Part shown: positions 53,782 through 62,751 of the stretch, piece after piece
Position numbering within the stretch: the stretch's first letter is position 1
Layout: the number at the start of each line of letters is the position of its first letter
Source of the DNA: Chloroflexota bacterium
GTDB taxonomy: Bacteria > Chloroflexota > Anaerolineae > J102
Assembly: GCA_029782215.1 (NCBI GenBank)
Contig: JAKOVD010000002.1
Span: forward strand, 1-64,000
Reading direction: 5' to 3'
Length of the DNA stretch: 64,000 nucleotides
Notes under the pieces: generated by a model
What the model was told of the DNA's origin: nothing
The model's input: the letters and a program-made list of their open reading frames with translations, nothing else
Database searches by the model: none
Program-made: the position numbers and the translations under genes

Positions 53782-54600
53782 TCAAAATGCCTCCAACGTG
53801 CCCCGTCGTTTGGCCTCCAATTCAAACCATTTGAACAGGCTGAAGCCAATCACGGCGTACGCCAGCCCGATGGCCAGCTCAGCCGCCAACAGGGGGGCGA
53901 TCTCGGCCAGGCTTGCCCCGCGCACCGCCAGCCTGGCGGCGGTGATCCCGCGCGTCAGCGGCAGAAAGCGGCTGATGGTCTGCATCCAGGGTGGCAGGGT
54001 GGCAATGGGCACGTTGGCGCCGCTGAACACCAGGAGGAGAAAGTACACGGTGTTGTTGACGAACATCACGTTCACCGAGACAAGCGAAACGCTGCCGAAG
54101 AGCAATCCCATGCCGCAGACGCTGGCAGTCGTCACCAAGATAGTGAGGGCCAACGCCGGCAGATTGGCGACCGACAGGTTGAGTCCCAGCAGGACGACGC
54201 CCCAGAAGAAGGCCAGGATGACCGTGAAGACCCCGTCGATGATATGGAAGAACGCGCGCCCCATGAAGGTGATGATGCGGTTGGCCGGCGCGCCGAGCAC
54301 GTAGATGAGCGTCCCCTCGTTGCGTTCATTGCCCACGCTTTGGGTCACGCCGTAGATGCCGTTGATCGCTGCAACCTGCATGGCGTTGCCGACGATGTAG
54401 AAGTCGGCCGTCTGCTGCCCGGTGGCGCTGACGCCCAGCAAGGTGAAGAAGAGCAGGCTGCCCAACGGCATCAACACCTTGGACGCCAGGTAGTTTGCAG
54501 GCTGAGTCCAGTGGAAGAGACCGATGTAGGCAAGCCAGGCGCCGCTGAAGAAGATGCGGGCCGCTGAGGTGAACCGATGCAGCACAGTCACTCTCCTCAC
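53782..54600 (-). CDS. ABC-2 type transporter permease B
   Basis: A 272-residue permease with six predicted spans and the ABC-2 fold (TNRIITFMGRAF-type loop, GMGLLFGSVSLVSVNVMF, SGANVPIATLPPWMQTISRFLPLT near residue 195, cited by its end PPWMQTISRFLPLT). The PPWMQTISRFLPLTRG segment is a signature of ABC-2 exporters of the CcmB/DrrB class. The GTG start overlaps the permease A stop in GTGA. It exports an unknown molecule (lipid-linked glycan or drug-like product) with its two partners. Confidence 0.88.
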   Translation of the reverse strand: MRRVTVLHRFTSAARIFFSGAWLAYIGLFHWTQPANYLASKVLMPLGSLLFFTLLGVSATGQQTADFYIVGNAMQVAAINGIYGVTQSVGNERNEGTLIYVLGAPANRIITFMGRAFFHIIDGVFTVILAFFWGVVLLGLNLSVANLPALALTILVTTASVCGMGLLFGSVSLVSVNVMFVNNTVYFLLLVFSGANVPIATLPPWMQTISRFLPLTRGITAARLAVRGASLAEIAPLLAAELAIGLAYAVIGFSLFKWFELEAKRRGTLEAF

Positions 54601-55376
54601 TGCAGGCCCAAGGTGGCATCGACGCGCGCCTTGAAGAGCAGCTTCCTGAACATCCAGCGTGAAACAACCAGGTAGACAAGGCTAAGGCTGACCAAAACCG
54701 TCCAGCTCAGATAGATGTCCCCCAGTGGCGCCTGGCCGCTGCTGCTGGCGTGCAGAGCCCGGGCAGCCCAGTAGGGGGCCAGGGCGTAACTGATCGGGGT
54801 TGTCCAGCCGGGCAGCAGAAGAATGGTGAAAAGAAAGCCGCCGAGGATGTACATGGGGAACTCCATGGCGTTGACCCAGGCATGGGTGCCCAGGTTCATG
54901 GCCATGAACGGAGCGATCAGCAGGCCTGTGGCGATCAGGCCGAGCACGCCGAGGACGAGCGAAACGGCGAAGAGCGCCGGGTACCGGATCGTGAGTTGGA
55001 AGCCGAACAGGAGTGTGGCGAGCGTATAGCCCAGGAACATGGAGCTGACCGACATCACCGAGTTGGCCAGGCTCTTGCCGCTGACGACGATCTGCAGCGA
55101 GGTGGGACTGCCCACGATTTCCTCCAGGGTGCCCACCCAGCGCTCGAAGTTGATGTTGAAAGCGCTGAAGAAGAGCGTGCCGCTCCAGAGCCCGGTCAAG
55201 CCGCTGCCGACGATGACGTAGATGGCCTCGAAGTTGGCCCGGCCCCGCAGCATGAAGATGGCGAGCAGCGCCACAAGGAGCGGCTGGATGATCACGGTGA
55301 AGATGACGAAGGAATCCACCGCCACCTGCTTGAGGTGCAGGATGAACACCGTCATCAGGGTGCGCAGTGTGTTCAT
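54597..55376 (-). CDS. ABC-2 type transporter permease A
   Basis: A 259-residue permease with six predicted spans. The SFVIFTVIIQPLLVALLAIF helix near residue 20 and FERWVGTLEEIVGSPTSLQI near 80 mark the ABC-2 fold, and AMEFPMYILGGFLFTILLLPGW is the conserved inner loop and helix. I chose ATG 55376 (MNTLRTLM). It is 70 bases after the ATPase gene, and that spacer holds a duplicated palindrome. The three-gene ABC exporter is coupled by overlaps. Confidence 0.88.
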   Translation of the reverse strand: MNTLRTLMTVFILHLKQVAVDSFVIFTVIIQPLLVALLAIFMLRGRANFEAIYVIVGSGLTGLWSGTLFFSAFNINFERWVGTLEEIVGSPTSLQIVVSGKSLANSVMSVSSMFLGYTLATLLFGFQLTIRYPALFAVSLVLGVLGLIATGLLIAPFMAMNLGTHAWVNAMEFPMYILGGFLFTILLLPGWTTPISYALAPYWAARALHASSSGQAPLGDIYLSWTVLVSLSLVYLVVSRWMFRKLLFKARVDATLGLQ

Positions 55377-55391
55377 GGTTCGGTCGCAAAG

Positions 55392-55444
55392 GCCGAGCTG
55401 GGGCTCGGCGTTCCCAGGGCCGAGCTGGGACTCGGCGCTCCCAG
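55392..55444. repeat. Two tandem 26-base palindromic units (REP-like)
   Basis: Units 55392-55417 and 55419-55444 differ at only two positions. Each contains GCCGAGCTGGGRCTCGGC, which folds to a hairpin, followed by a short arm. They lie between the ABC ATPase stop and the permease start. Confidence 0.85.
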
Positions 55445-55446
55445 GT

Positions 55447-56424
55447 TCATGATTCTCCTCCCACCAGGCGCACGTAGGCGTCCTCCAGGGTGGGCTCGCG
55501 CACTGCCACGCTGCCCACACGCAGGCCCTCGCCCTGCAGAAGCTGCAGGATGGGCGCCACCGCCTGGGCTCCCCGCGGCGACTGCAGGTGCAGCACCTGC
55601 CGCTGGTCGCGGTTCTCGACGGCGACCGTGGTCACGTCGGGGAGCGCCCGCAGGCGCTCGACCACGGCGTTGGGAACGCCGAACGTCTCGATGTCCACGA
55701 CCGAAAGATCCTGCACGTGACCCTTGAGCCCCGCAGGCGTGTCGAGGGCGACGATGGCGCCCTTGTTGATGACGGCGATACGCTGGCACAGGGTGTCGGC
55801 TTCGAACATATAGTGGGTGGTCAGCAGGATCGTCTTGCCCTGGCTCTGCAGGTCGCGTACGGTGTGGCGGAGCTCGCGGGCGCCAACCGGGTCCAGCCCG
55901 ATGGTCGGCTCGTCCAGAAAGAGGATGTCCGGGTCATGAAGCAGGGCGCGAGCGATGTGCAGACGCTGTTTCATCCCGCGGGAGTAGCCTTCGACCTTCT
56001 CGTCGCCACGCCCGCCCAAGCCCACAAGTTCCAGAAGCTCGGGAATGCGCCTGCGCGCGAGCACCGGATCGACGTTGTACAGGTTGGCGAAGTAGCGCAG
56101 GTTGTCATAGGCGTTCAGCCGCCAATAGAGCCCGCGCTCGCCGCCGAAGATGAAGCCGATGCGCGGCCGGATCCTGTCGGCCTGCTGCACCAGATCGTAG
56201 CCCAGGATGGCGGCGCTTCCCCCTGTGGGGATCAGCAGGGTGGTCAGCATCTTGATCGTGGTCGTCTTGCCGGCCCCATTGGGACCGAGCAGGCCGAAAA
56301 GCTCGCCCTGTTCCACAGCGAAGCTGACGCCTTGCACCGCCACGACCTCTTTGCTCTTGCGCCGGATCACGCCTGTCTTGGCCCGGTAGGTGCGGCGCAG
56401 GTCGCTCACATCGATGGCGTTCAT
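55447..56424 (-). CDS. ABC transporter ATP-binding protein (ABC-2 exporter)
   Basis: A 325-residue ATPase. Walker A is GPNGAGKTT near residue 48, the signature motif reads YSRGMKQR, Walker B is ILFLDEPTIGLDP, and the H-loop His is in LTTHYMFEAD. The last 90 residues form an extra C-terminal domain (VVDIETFGVP, TLEDAYVRLVGG) usual in CcmA/DrrA-type exporters. The signature carries Tyr before Ser where many have Leu. The ATG overlaps the GT4 stop (ATGA), so the exporter is co-translated with glycan assembly. Confidence 0.93.
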   Translation of the reverse strand: MNAIDVSDLRRTYRAKTGVIRRKSKEVVAVQGVSFAVEQGELFGLLGPNGAGKTTTIKMLTTLLIPTGGSAAILGYDLVQQADRIRPRIGFIFGGERGLYWRLNAYDNLRYFANLYNVDPVLARRRIPELLELVGLGGRGDEKVEGYSRGMKQRLHIARALLHDPDILFLDEPTIGLDPVGARELRHTVRDLQSQGKTILLTTHYMFEADTLCQRIAVINKGAIVALDTPAGLKGHVQDLSVVDIETFGVPNAVVERLRALPDVTTVAVENRDQRQVLHLQSPRGAQAVAPILQLLQGEGLRVGSVAVREPTLEDAYVRLVGGES

Positions 56425-57596
56425 GGCGCCGCCGGGCGGCCGTACAGCGACCAGGTCTCTGCCACGACATGGTCCCAGGAGAACTGGTTACGGGCGGCGG
56501 CATAGCCGGCATCGCTCAAGCGTTCTGCCAGCGCCGGATCTGAGCACACCGCCGCGATGGCTGCCGCCAGCGCCGCCGGGTCACGTTGGGCGACAAGAAG
56601 CCCGCTTTCGCCGTCCGTGACGATGTCGGCAATACCGCCCACAGCGGTGGCGATGACGGGTTTGCGATAGCGCATTGCTTCCAGCAGGACCATACCCAAC
56701 ATCTCGGTGTCGCCCGTCTCATCGACGATGGAGGGCAGAACAAACACCTGGCAGCGGCGGTACCACTCTTGCAGGGCTTCATCCGGCACCCGGCCCGTGA
56801 GGGTCACGCGGCCGGCAAGATCGAGGCGGCTGATGAGCGCTTCGAGCGCAGGGCGTTCGTGGCCCTCGCCGACGATCACCAGGTGGGCGTCAGACCGATC
56901 GCGCAGCAGCGACAGGGCCTCGATCAGATAGGCTTGGCCTTTGCGTGCGATCAGCCGGCCAACGGTCAGGATCAAGCCCGGTTCGGCCGGCGGCGCCTGG
57001 TCCAGGATGGGCACAGAGATGCCATAGGGAATGACATGCGCCTGGAGCCCGGTCAGACGTTCCAGCTCTGAGGCCGTGTAGTTCGAGATGGCGGCCACAT
57101 CATCGCATTGCCTGACGAAACGGGTCAGGAAGCCCTGTAGGAAGGGAAAGCGGCGGGTGAGCACCAGGTCGGCGCCGTAGAAGGTCGCCACCAGCCTGCG
57201 GCCGCGCCGCCGTGCTGCCAGCCCCAAGAGTCCCTGCGGCATCGGCCAGTGCACATGAACGATGTCGTAGTCGTCCTTGCGCCCCAAACGCCACGCCGCC
57301 AGCAAGCCTGCCAGGAGATAGGGAATCAGAAGAAACAGGTAAAGGGGATTCTTGCGGATCTTGTTGGGGGCGCCCTCCTCATGCGTCATGGTTTCCCAGG
57401 CCGCAGGGGCGTAACGGAAGCGGTGGACCGGCATGCCCTCGATGACGTGATTCCCCAGGCCGGCATAGGCGGGCGCGAGGATATCGACGACGACGCCCTG
57501 TTGGCGCAGAAAGCGCAGCAGCTCCACGAGCCAGGGCGAGTGTGGATCGCCCTCCCAGCGGGGAAAATTGGTGGTGACGATGAGCAGCCGGGTCAT
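56421..57596 (-). CDS. GT4 glycosyltransferase
   Basis: A 391-residue GT-B fold enzyme. N-terminal MTRLLIVTTNFPRWEGDPH and the C-terminal donor domain with TVGRLIARKGQAYLIEAL, VGEGHERPALEAL, PSIVDETGDTEMLGMVLLEAM, shown by its ends PSIVDETGDTE and LLEAM, and ATAVGGIADIV give a clear GT4 (EX7E) signature. It adds a sugar to a lipid- or glycan-acceptor at the inner membrane face. ATG 57596 (MTRLLIV) is chosen. A long upstream frame overlaps the previous gene and shows no family match. It is coupled by ATGA to the ABC ATPase. Confidence 0.93.
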   Translation of the reverse strand: MTRLLIVTTNFPRWEGDPHSPWLVELLRFLRQQGVVVDILAPAYAGLGNHVIEGMPVHRFRYAPAAWETMTHEEGAPNKIRKNPLYLFLLIPYLLAGLLAAWRLGRKDDYDIVHVHWPMPQGLLGLAARRRGRRLVATFYGADLVLTRRFPFLQGFLTRFVRQCDDVAAISNYTASELERLTGLQAHVIPYGISVPILDQAPPAEPGLILTVGRLIARKGQAYLIEALSLLRDRSDAHLVIVGEGHERPALEALISRLDLAGRVTLTGRVPDEALQEWYRRCQVFVLPSIVDETGDTEMLGMVLLEAMRYRKPVIATAVGGIADIVTDGESGLLVAQRDPAALAAAIAAVCSDPALAERLSDAGYAAARNQFSWDHVVAETWSLYGRPAAP

Positions 57597-57625
57597 GCCA
57601 TGCCCCTCATGGCCAGTGTTGGGCG

Positions 57626-58597
57626 TTACTCGGCGTCCGCCAGCCGCTCTTCGAGATCGGTCAGGCGATCGCCCTGCGCCACGATGAGTTCGGCCAGAAA
57701 CCCGACCAGGAAGAAGAGCAGACCGGCAAGCGCCAGGACGAGGGCCGTCCAGAAAATGGGGCGCTTCTGGGTCTGCTGCTGGAAGAACCAGAGGTAGCCG
57801 AGGAAAATGAAGACAAGACCAGAAACCAACAGCGAGCCCATCCCCAGGCCCCCAAAGAAACGCATGGGCGCCTGGCTGAACGTCAGCAGAAAACGAATGA
57901 CCAGGACATCGAGCAGCGAGATGGGAATGCGGCCGAAGCCGAAATGGGAGCGTCCGGCTTTGCGCGGGTACCAGGTCGTGACCACTTCGCCCACTTTGAA
58001 CCCCTGGTCGGCGGCGATGTGGATGAGGAAGCGATGCCAATCGGAGCGAAGGGGCGGCAGAGCAGCGATGACCTCGCGCCGGAAGCCCTTGATCCAGTTC
58101 GCATCGTGGACGCGCACATCAAACAGCCGCCGGCTGACGCCGTTGTAGATGGCAGAGGCCAGCTCCTTGCCATCTGCGCGGCCCTGCCGCCAACCGGCGA
58201 CGACGTCGAGACCGCCATCGAGCGCCTCGAAGAGCTTCGGGATATCCTCGTCAGGGTGGGATTCGAGGTCGGCGGGCAGGAACAGGACGTAGTCACCACG
58301 AGCGGCGCGGAAGCCGCTGCGCAGGGCTGCAGTCAGACCGCGGTTCCGGCGGTGACGGATGAGCCGCAGCCAGGGGTGATCGGGCTGCAGCTCCGCCACC
58401 CGGTCCGCCGTCCCATCGCTGCTGCCGTCGTCCACAAAGACCAACTCGCCCGCCACCCCCAGGCTGGTGAAAGCCTGGGCGGTGCGGGCGATGAGTTCGG
58501 AAACGTTGCCGGCCTCATTGTGGGCCGGGATAAGGACCGAAACCCTGGGCGTGGTGGGGCTCACAGCATGGACTGCGCGATGAACGTCGGGTGGCAA
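57626..58597 (-). CDS. GT2 glycosyltransferase, dolichyl-phosphate-mannose-synthase-like
   Basis: A 323-residue membrane-anchored GT2. The catalytic domain has VSVLIPAHNEAGNVSELI near residue 19, LVFVDDGSSDGT (DxD-type), RNRGLTAALRSGFRAARGDYVLFLPADLES, cited by its ends RNRGLTAAL and VLFLPADLES, and the helix DANWIKGFRREV. Two C-terminal spans (about residues 240-262 and 276-303) anchor it. Such enzymes put a sugar on undecaprenyl phosphate. The TTG start at 58597 is weak. GTG at 58564 is the alternative, with 11 fewer residues. It precedes the GT4 gene by 29 bases. Confidence 0.9.
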   Translation of the reverse strand: MPPDVHRAVHAVSPTTPRVSVLIPAHNEAGNVSELIARTAQAFTSLGVAGELVFVDDGSSDGTADRVAELQPDHPWLRLIRHRRNRGLTAALRSGFRAARGDYVLFLPADLESHPDEDIPKLFEALDGGLDVVAGWRQGRADGKELASAIYNGVSRRLFDVRVHDANWIKGFRREVIAALPPLRSDWHRFLIHIAADQGFKVGEVVTTWYPRKAGRSHFGFGRIPISLLDVLVIRFLLTFSQAPMRFFGGLGMGSLLVSGLVFIFLGYLWFFQQQTQKRPIFWTALVLALAGLLFFLVGFLAELIVAQGDRLTDLEERLADAE

Positions 58598-58623
58598 GGG
58601 TGGTATCGACGGTGATCCGTGGT

Positions 58624-59724
58624 TCAGGCAGCCAGCGCACTCTTGAGCGCCGCCACCACCTCGTCCTGCTGGGCCTCGGCCATCTCCGCATAGAGCGGAA
58701 GGGTGATGACCTCGTGCGCGGCCTGTTCCGAGATCGGGAAGCTTCCCGGCCCCAGCTCCAGGTGGCGATAAGCGGGCTGGAGGTGGAGAGGGATCGGGTA
58801 GTGGACGCCAGCGCCGACGCCTGCGGCCTGGATGGACTTGAGGGTGGCGTCACGCTTGGGCGTGCGCACCACGTAGCAGTGGTACACGGGTTCGGTTTCG
58901 GGCAGGTGCTGGGGAGTCACTGCAGCCGTGCCGGCGAGCTGCTCGCCATAGCGCGCCGCCAGGCGGCGCCGGCCAGCATTCCAGTCGTCCAGGTGGGGGA
59001 GCTTGGCGGCAAGGATGGCGGCCTGGATGCCGTCGAGACGGTGACCATAGCCCAGCTCGCCGTGTTCGTACTTGTTGATACGGCCATGGTCGCGCAGCGA
59101 GCGCACGCGATCGGCGACGTGGTCGTCATCGGTGACGACAGCGCCGCCGTCGCCGTAGCAGCCCAGGTTCTTGCTGGGGTAGAAAGAGAAGCAGGCCGAG
59201 GCGCCCAGAGTGCCGGCGCGTTTGCCCTTGTAGGTGCTGCCGTGGGCCTGGGCCGCATCCTCGATCACGGGCAGGCCGTGCCGGCAGGCGATCTCATTGA
59301 TGGCGTCCATGTTCGCCGGCTGGCCAAAGAGATGCACAGGCATGATGGCGCGTGTGTGGCTCGTGATGGCCGCTTCCAGGAGATTGGGGTCCAGGTTGTA
59401 GGTGATGGGGTCGATGTCGACGAAGATCGGTCGCGCCCCCACCTGCGAAATAGCTTCACCGGTGGCAAAGAAGGTGAAGGGGGTGGTGATGACCTCATCG
59501 CCGGGACGGATGTCGTAGGCAAGGAGGGCGAGAAAGAGAGCGGATGTGCCGCTGGACACACCGACTGCATGTTTGGCGCCGCAGTAAGCAGCAAACGCCG
59601 CCTCGAAGTCAGAGACTTCTTTGCCCATGATGAAAGCTGTATTGTCGATGACGCGCTGAATGGCGCCGTCAATTTCGGGCCGGATGCTATCGTATTGGGC
59701 TTTTAGATCAACCAAGGGAATCAT
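58624..59724 (-). CDS. DegT/DnrJ/EryC1/StrS sugar aminotransferase
   Basis: A 366-residue PLP enzyme that puts an amino group on a nucleotide-linked keto-sugar. It shows MIPLVDLKAQYDSIRPEIDG at the start, GVSSGTSALFLALLA, VIEDAAQAHG and SFYPSKNLGCYGDGGA with the PLP lysine near residue 180. The family C-terminus contains VYHCYVVRTP and HYPIPLHLQPAY. It is the first gene of the long - strand glycan run and gives the run an amino-sugar building block. The WlbA-like oxidoreductase at 39.6 kb could supply its keto-substrate. Confidence 0.95.
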   Translation of the reverse strand: MIPLVDLKAQYDSIRPEIDGAIQRVIDNTAFIMGKEVSDFEAAFAAYCGAKHAVGVSSGTSALFLALLAYDIRPGDEVITTPFTFFATGEAISQVGARPIFVDIDPITYNLDPNLLEAAITSHTRAIMPVHLFGQPANMDAINEIACRHGLPVIEDAAQAHGSTYKGKRAGTLGASACFSFYPSKNLGCYGDGGAVVTDDDHVADRVRSLRDHGRINKYEHGELGYGHRLDGIQAAILAAKLPHLDDWNAGRRRLAARYGEQLAGTAAVTPQHLPETEPVYHCYVVRTPKRDATLKSIQAAGVGAGVHYPIPLHLQPAYRHLELGPGSFPISEQAAHEVITLPLYAEMAEAQQDEVVAALKSALAA

Positions 59725-60008
59725 CAGTAGAGAGACCTCTCATTATGAAATGGAGATGCTACGCTTGGCCGTACAGCATCTCCTGATTTTAGGCAAGGCC
59801 TTTTCACGACCAGAAAGCGTCGTCAAAATACGAGTATACCCCATGCCCATAGGGCCACAAAGCCTGGAACCGCATAGGAATCCTGTCATGGGGGGCATCC
59901 CCGTGCCGGCCACCCTGCCAGCGACCAGAGAGCAGTGATCAGTGTTGGGGGCTTATCCATCGCTATGGTAGGATGCTCCTCAATCCAGCCTGACCTGCCA
60001 ACGGATAC
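59725..60008. other. Divergent intergenic region with a hairpin
   Basis: This 284-base gap holds GGAGATGCT at 59752-59760, exactly complementary to AGCATCTCC at 59775-59783, with a 14-base loop. On the - strand this hairpin lies in the expected leader of the aminotransferase operon. I saw no clear -35/-10 pair for either direction. Confidence 0.5.
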
Positions 60009-62708
60009 ATGCGCCTCACCGCACGCCGCCAGCACGGGATCGTTCTGGGCCTGTATTTTGTGCTGGCCTTGCTGTCCACCTGGCCACTCGCAATCCACAT
60101 CACCACTCACGTCCCCGGTTCGGACACCTGGGCGCACGATGAGTATACCTTTCTGTGGTCGATGTGGTGGCTGAAGCACAGCGCGGTGGACATGGGGCAT
60201 TCCCTGTTCTACAGCCAGGGAATCTTCTACCCGTTGGGTATGGAGCTGATTCTCTATACCTATAATCTGATGGCCGCCATTCTGGCCCTGCCGTTGGGCG
60301 TGGCGGCGAACTGGATCGTGGCGGCCAATGCCACGCTCCTTTTCAGTGTCACTCTTTCGGGGTTTGGGGCGTATCTGTTGGCGCAGTGGCTGCTGCGCGG
60401 CCATGAGCAGGGCCGGCTGGCGGCCTTTATCGCCGGCGTGGTCTTCGCCTACGCCAGCAACCGGGGCATCTACCTGGCGTTGGGACACTACAACGTCCAC
60501 AACGTCCAGTACCTGCCCTTCTTCGTGCTCTATCTGCTTCGCCTGGTCGAACGTCCAAACCGGCACAATGCAGCGCTGGCAGGGCTCTTCGGCGCCCTGA
60601 ACCTGCTCGTGGACATGCAATTGGGCGTGTTCCTGGCCTTTCTCGCCTTCTGCCTGCTGATCACAAAACCTTTGCGGCCTTTGCTCGTGCGGGGACCTCA
60701 GCGCCGGCAGCGTTGGCTGGGATTGGCCGGCGCGGCGGCGGTGATGGTGCTGCTGACGGCGCCTTACCTTTGGGATACTGTGCAGTCCATGCGCAGTGCC
60801 AGCTTCCTCCTGGCGGGATGGGGCGACGCCCTCAAGCTTTCGGCTGACCTGGCGGGTTGGTTCACGCCTACGGCCCTCCACCCAATGTGGGGCACGGACT
60901 GGGTCCGCTACCTGCGCGCGGTGCAGGAGGGGACTGCCCCCTTCCTGGATGTGAACACGGTCTTCTGGGGCTTTGTGACGACAGCGCTGGCGCTGGTTGG
61001 CGCCATCACGGCATGGCGCCGGACGCGGGGATGGCTGCTGGCGCTGATTCTGTCGGCACTGTTCACGCTGGGTCCACTCCTGCAGGTTCGAGGACGCTAT
61101 CTGTTTGACTTCGACGGTCTGCAGACGTCCGTTCCCCTGCCGTTCCTGCTTCTGCACTACCTTCCCTTCGTCAAGGGCAACCGGACGGCCAACCGCTGGA
61201 GCATCGTCCTCATGCTCTCGCTGGCGGTGCTGGCCGCCTGGGGAGCTGCCGCCCTGCTTGCGCGCCTGCGCGGGCAGGAGAAAAGAGCTCTGCGCGCCGG
61301 CCTTGTGGCGGTGCTTGCCGTCGCCATCCTGTTTGAACATGCGACGGCGCCCTTGCCCCTGAGCGACGCCCGTATTCCGGCGGCGGTCCAGCAGTTGGCA
61401 GCGCTGCCGGATGGCGCCGTGCTGCAGCTCCCGCTGGGCTGGCGCAACAGCTTTGGCGTCGCCGGAGCCGAGGATACGCGTGTGCAGTACTATCAGAGCG
61501 CCCACGGCAAGCCCATCCTCTCCGGCAACACCTCGCGCAATCCCCCGATCAAGTTCGACTACTTCCAGCGGCTGCCGCTGGTCAAGGCGATCACCGACCA
61601 GGAGTTCGGCCATACCCCAGATGCCGCCACCCTGGCGGCCGCCCGCGACCAGGTCAACGACCTGGTGACTCTGTGGGGTGTGCGCTATCTGATGACCACG
61701 CCGCCCGTCCCCGGACGCCTTCCCTACGCCGACAACTGGCAGGCGACGGAGCAGTTGGCGCTGGACCTCATCCCCCATGAAGCCGAGCCGGTTGCCGACG
61801 ATGGCCAAGTGCGCGTCTACGGCGTCAAGCCCGGAGCGCCGCTGCCTCTTGACCTCGACTTCGGCGCCCGCGTCACCGATGCCTGGCGGGGAGAAGGCTG
61901 GAGCGTCGACGAGAGCGACGTCGGCGGCGCCAACGGCATCTGGGCCACCGGCGATCGGGCCCACCTCCTCTTTCGCAGCGAGGATGCCGCCCCGCGCCGC
62001 CTGACCCTGCGCGCCGCTCCCTTCACCTGGGCCGGTGCTCCGCCCCAGCGCCTGCGTTTGATCCTGAACGGCACCGAGGTGGGCGAGACGACCCTCGGCG
62101 AAGGCTGGAGCGAACCGGCTTTCGACATCGTCCCACAGCCAGGCATCAATCACCTGTGGCTGGAGTTCAGCCGCGCCGACAGCCCCCGCCAGCGGCTGAA
62201 TCAGGCCATGATCGGCAGCACGGGCGTACAGGCGCCGGTCAACCTGGAAGTACACAGCTTCGATCAGGCTTTCATCACCGTGACCGGTCCGGATGGACAA
62301 GCTCAGCCTGCCTCAAGCGGCCGCCGCGGCTACAACGTGACCGTTCTCAACCCCCGCGACGGGACCGTGATCGATCAGCGCGGCTTCGACACGGTCGCCA
62401 ATGTCTACGAGGTGGAACGTCTCGTCGACTATCTTGACCATCTGCCTGCCGGCCAGATTGTCATTCTGGCGACACGAGATGGCGCTGGCGCCCTGGTGAC
62501 GCCGGAACTCGTCAGGGCTCTACGGCGCCTGGGGTCGGGAGTCAACGACCCGTCCGCACTGCTCAGCCAGGCGCACGCTTTGGTTGGCGTGGTCGGCGCC
62601 GCCCCCGGCACGGCCGCAGAAGTCGTACAGCCTGCCGATGCTTTCCTGCGCATCGCCGGCGATTTTCGAAGCCTGGCAGCCGCCATTGACTGGCTTCGCG
62701 TCGAGTAG
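60009..62708 (+). CDS. Large multi-span membrane protein, GT-C-like
   Basis: An 899-residue protein with roughly 11 predicted spans in residues 8-430 and a large extracytoplasmic C-terminal region. The first loop, TTHVPGSDTWAHDEYTFLW, is rich in acidic residues, a GT-C trait. Later spans are VFAYASNRGIYLALGHYNV and FDGLQTSVPLPFLLL. The soluble part from about 450 has mixed beta segments and an Asp-rich linker. The topology fits membrane glycosyltransferases or related sugar-lipid enzymes, but I cannot assign a family. ATG 60009 is used. An 804-codon antisense frame over it is an artefact. Confidence 0.75.
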   Translation: MRLTARRQHGIVLGLYFVLALLSTWPLAIHITTHVPGSDTWAHDEYTFLWSMWWLKHSAVDMGHSLFYSQGIFYPLGMELILYTYNLMAAILALPLGVAANWIVAANATLLFSVTLSGFGAYLLAQWLLRGHEQGRLAAFIAGVVFAYASNRGIYLALGHYNVHNVQYLPFFVLYLLRLVERPNRHNAALAGLFGALNLLVDMQLGVFLAFLAFCLLITKPLRPLLVRGPQRRQRWLGLAGAAAVMVLLTAPYLWDTVQSMRSASFLLAGWGDALKLSADLAGWFTPTALHPMWGTDWVRYLRAVQEGTAPFLDVNTVFWGFVTTALALVGAITAWRRTRGWLLALILSALFTLGPLLQVRGRYLFDFDGLQTSVPLPFLLLHYLPFVKGNRTANRWSIVLMLSLAVLAAWGAAALLARLRGQEKRALRAGLVAVLAVAILFEHATAPLPLSDARIPAAVQQLAALPDGAVLQLPLGWRNSFGVAGAEDTRVQYYQSAHGKPILSGNTSRNPPIKFDYFQRLPLVKAITDQEFGHTPDAATLAAARDQVNDLVTLWGVRYLMTTPPVPGRLPYADNWQATEQLALDLIPHEAEPVADDGQVRVYGVKPGAPLPLDLDFGARVTDAWRGEGWSVDESDVGGANGIWATGDRAHLLFRSEDAAPRRLTLRAAPFTWAGAPPQRLRLILNGTEVGETTLGEGWSEPAFDIVPQPGINHLWLEFSRADSPRQRLNQAMIGSTGVQAPVNLEVHSFDQAFITVTGPDGQAQPASSGRRGYNVTVLNPRDGTVIDQRGFDTVANVYEVERLVDYLDHLPAGQIVILATRDGAGALVTPELVRALRRLGSGVNDPSALLSQAHALVGVVGAAPGTAAEVVQPADAFLRIAGDFRSLAAAIDWLRVE

Positions 62709-62751
62709 ATGGATCATGTTTGACGGCTTTCACGGTTAGGACCCCAGACTC

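Noticed and set aside
59886-62300. 804-codon open frame antisense to the GT-C-like gene (and similar frames at 22094-24391, 25553-27289, 46374-48287)
   Set aside because: All lie opposite genes with clear protein motifs and show shadow-frame composition.
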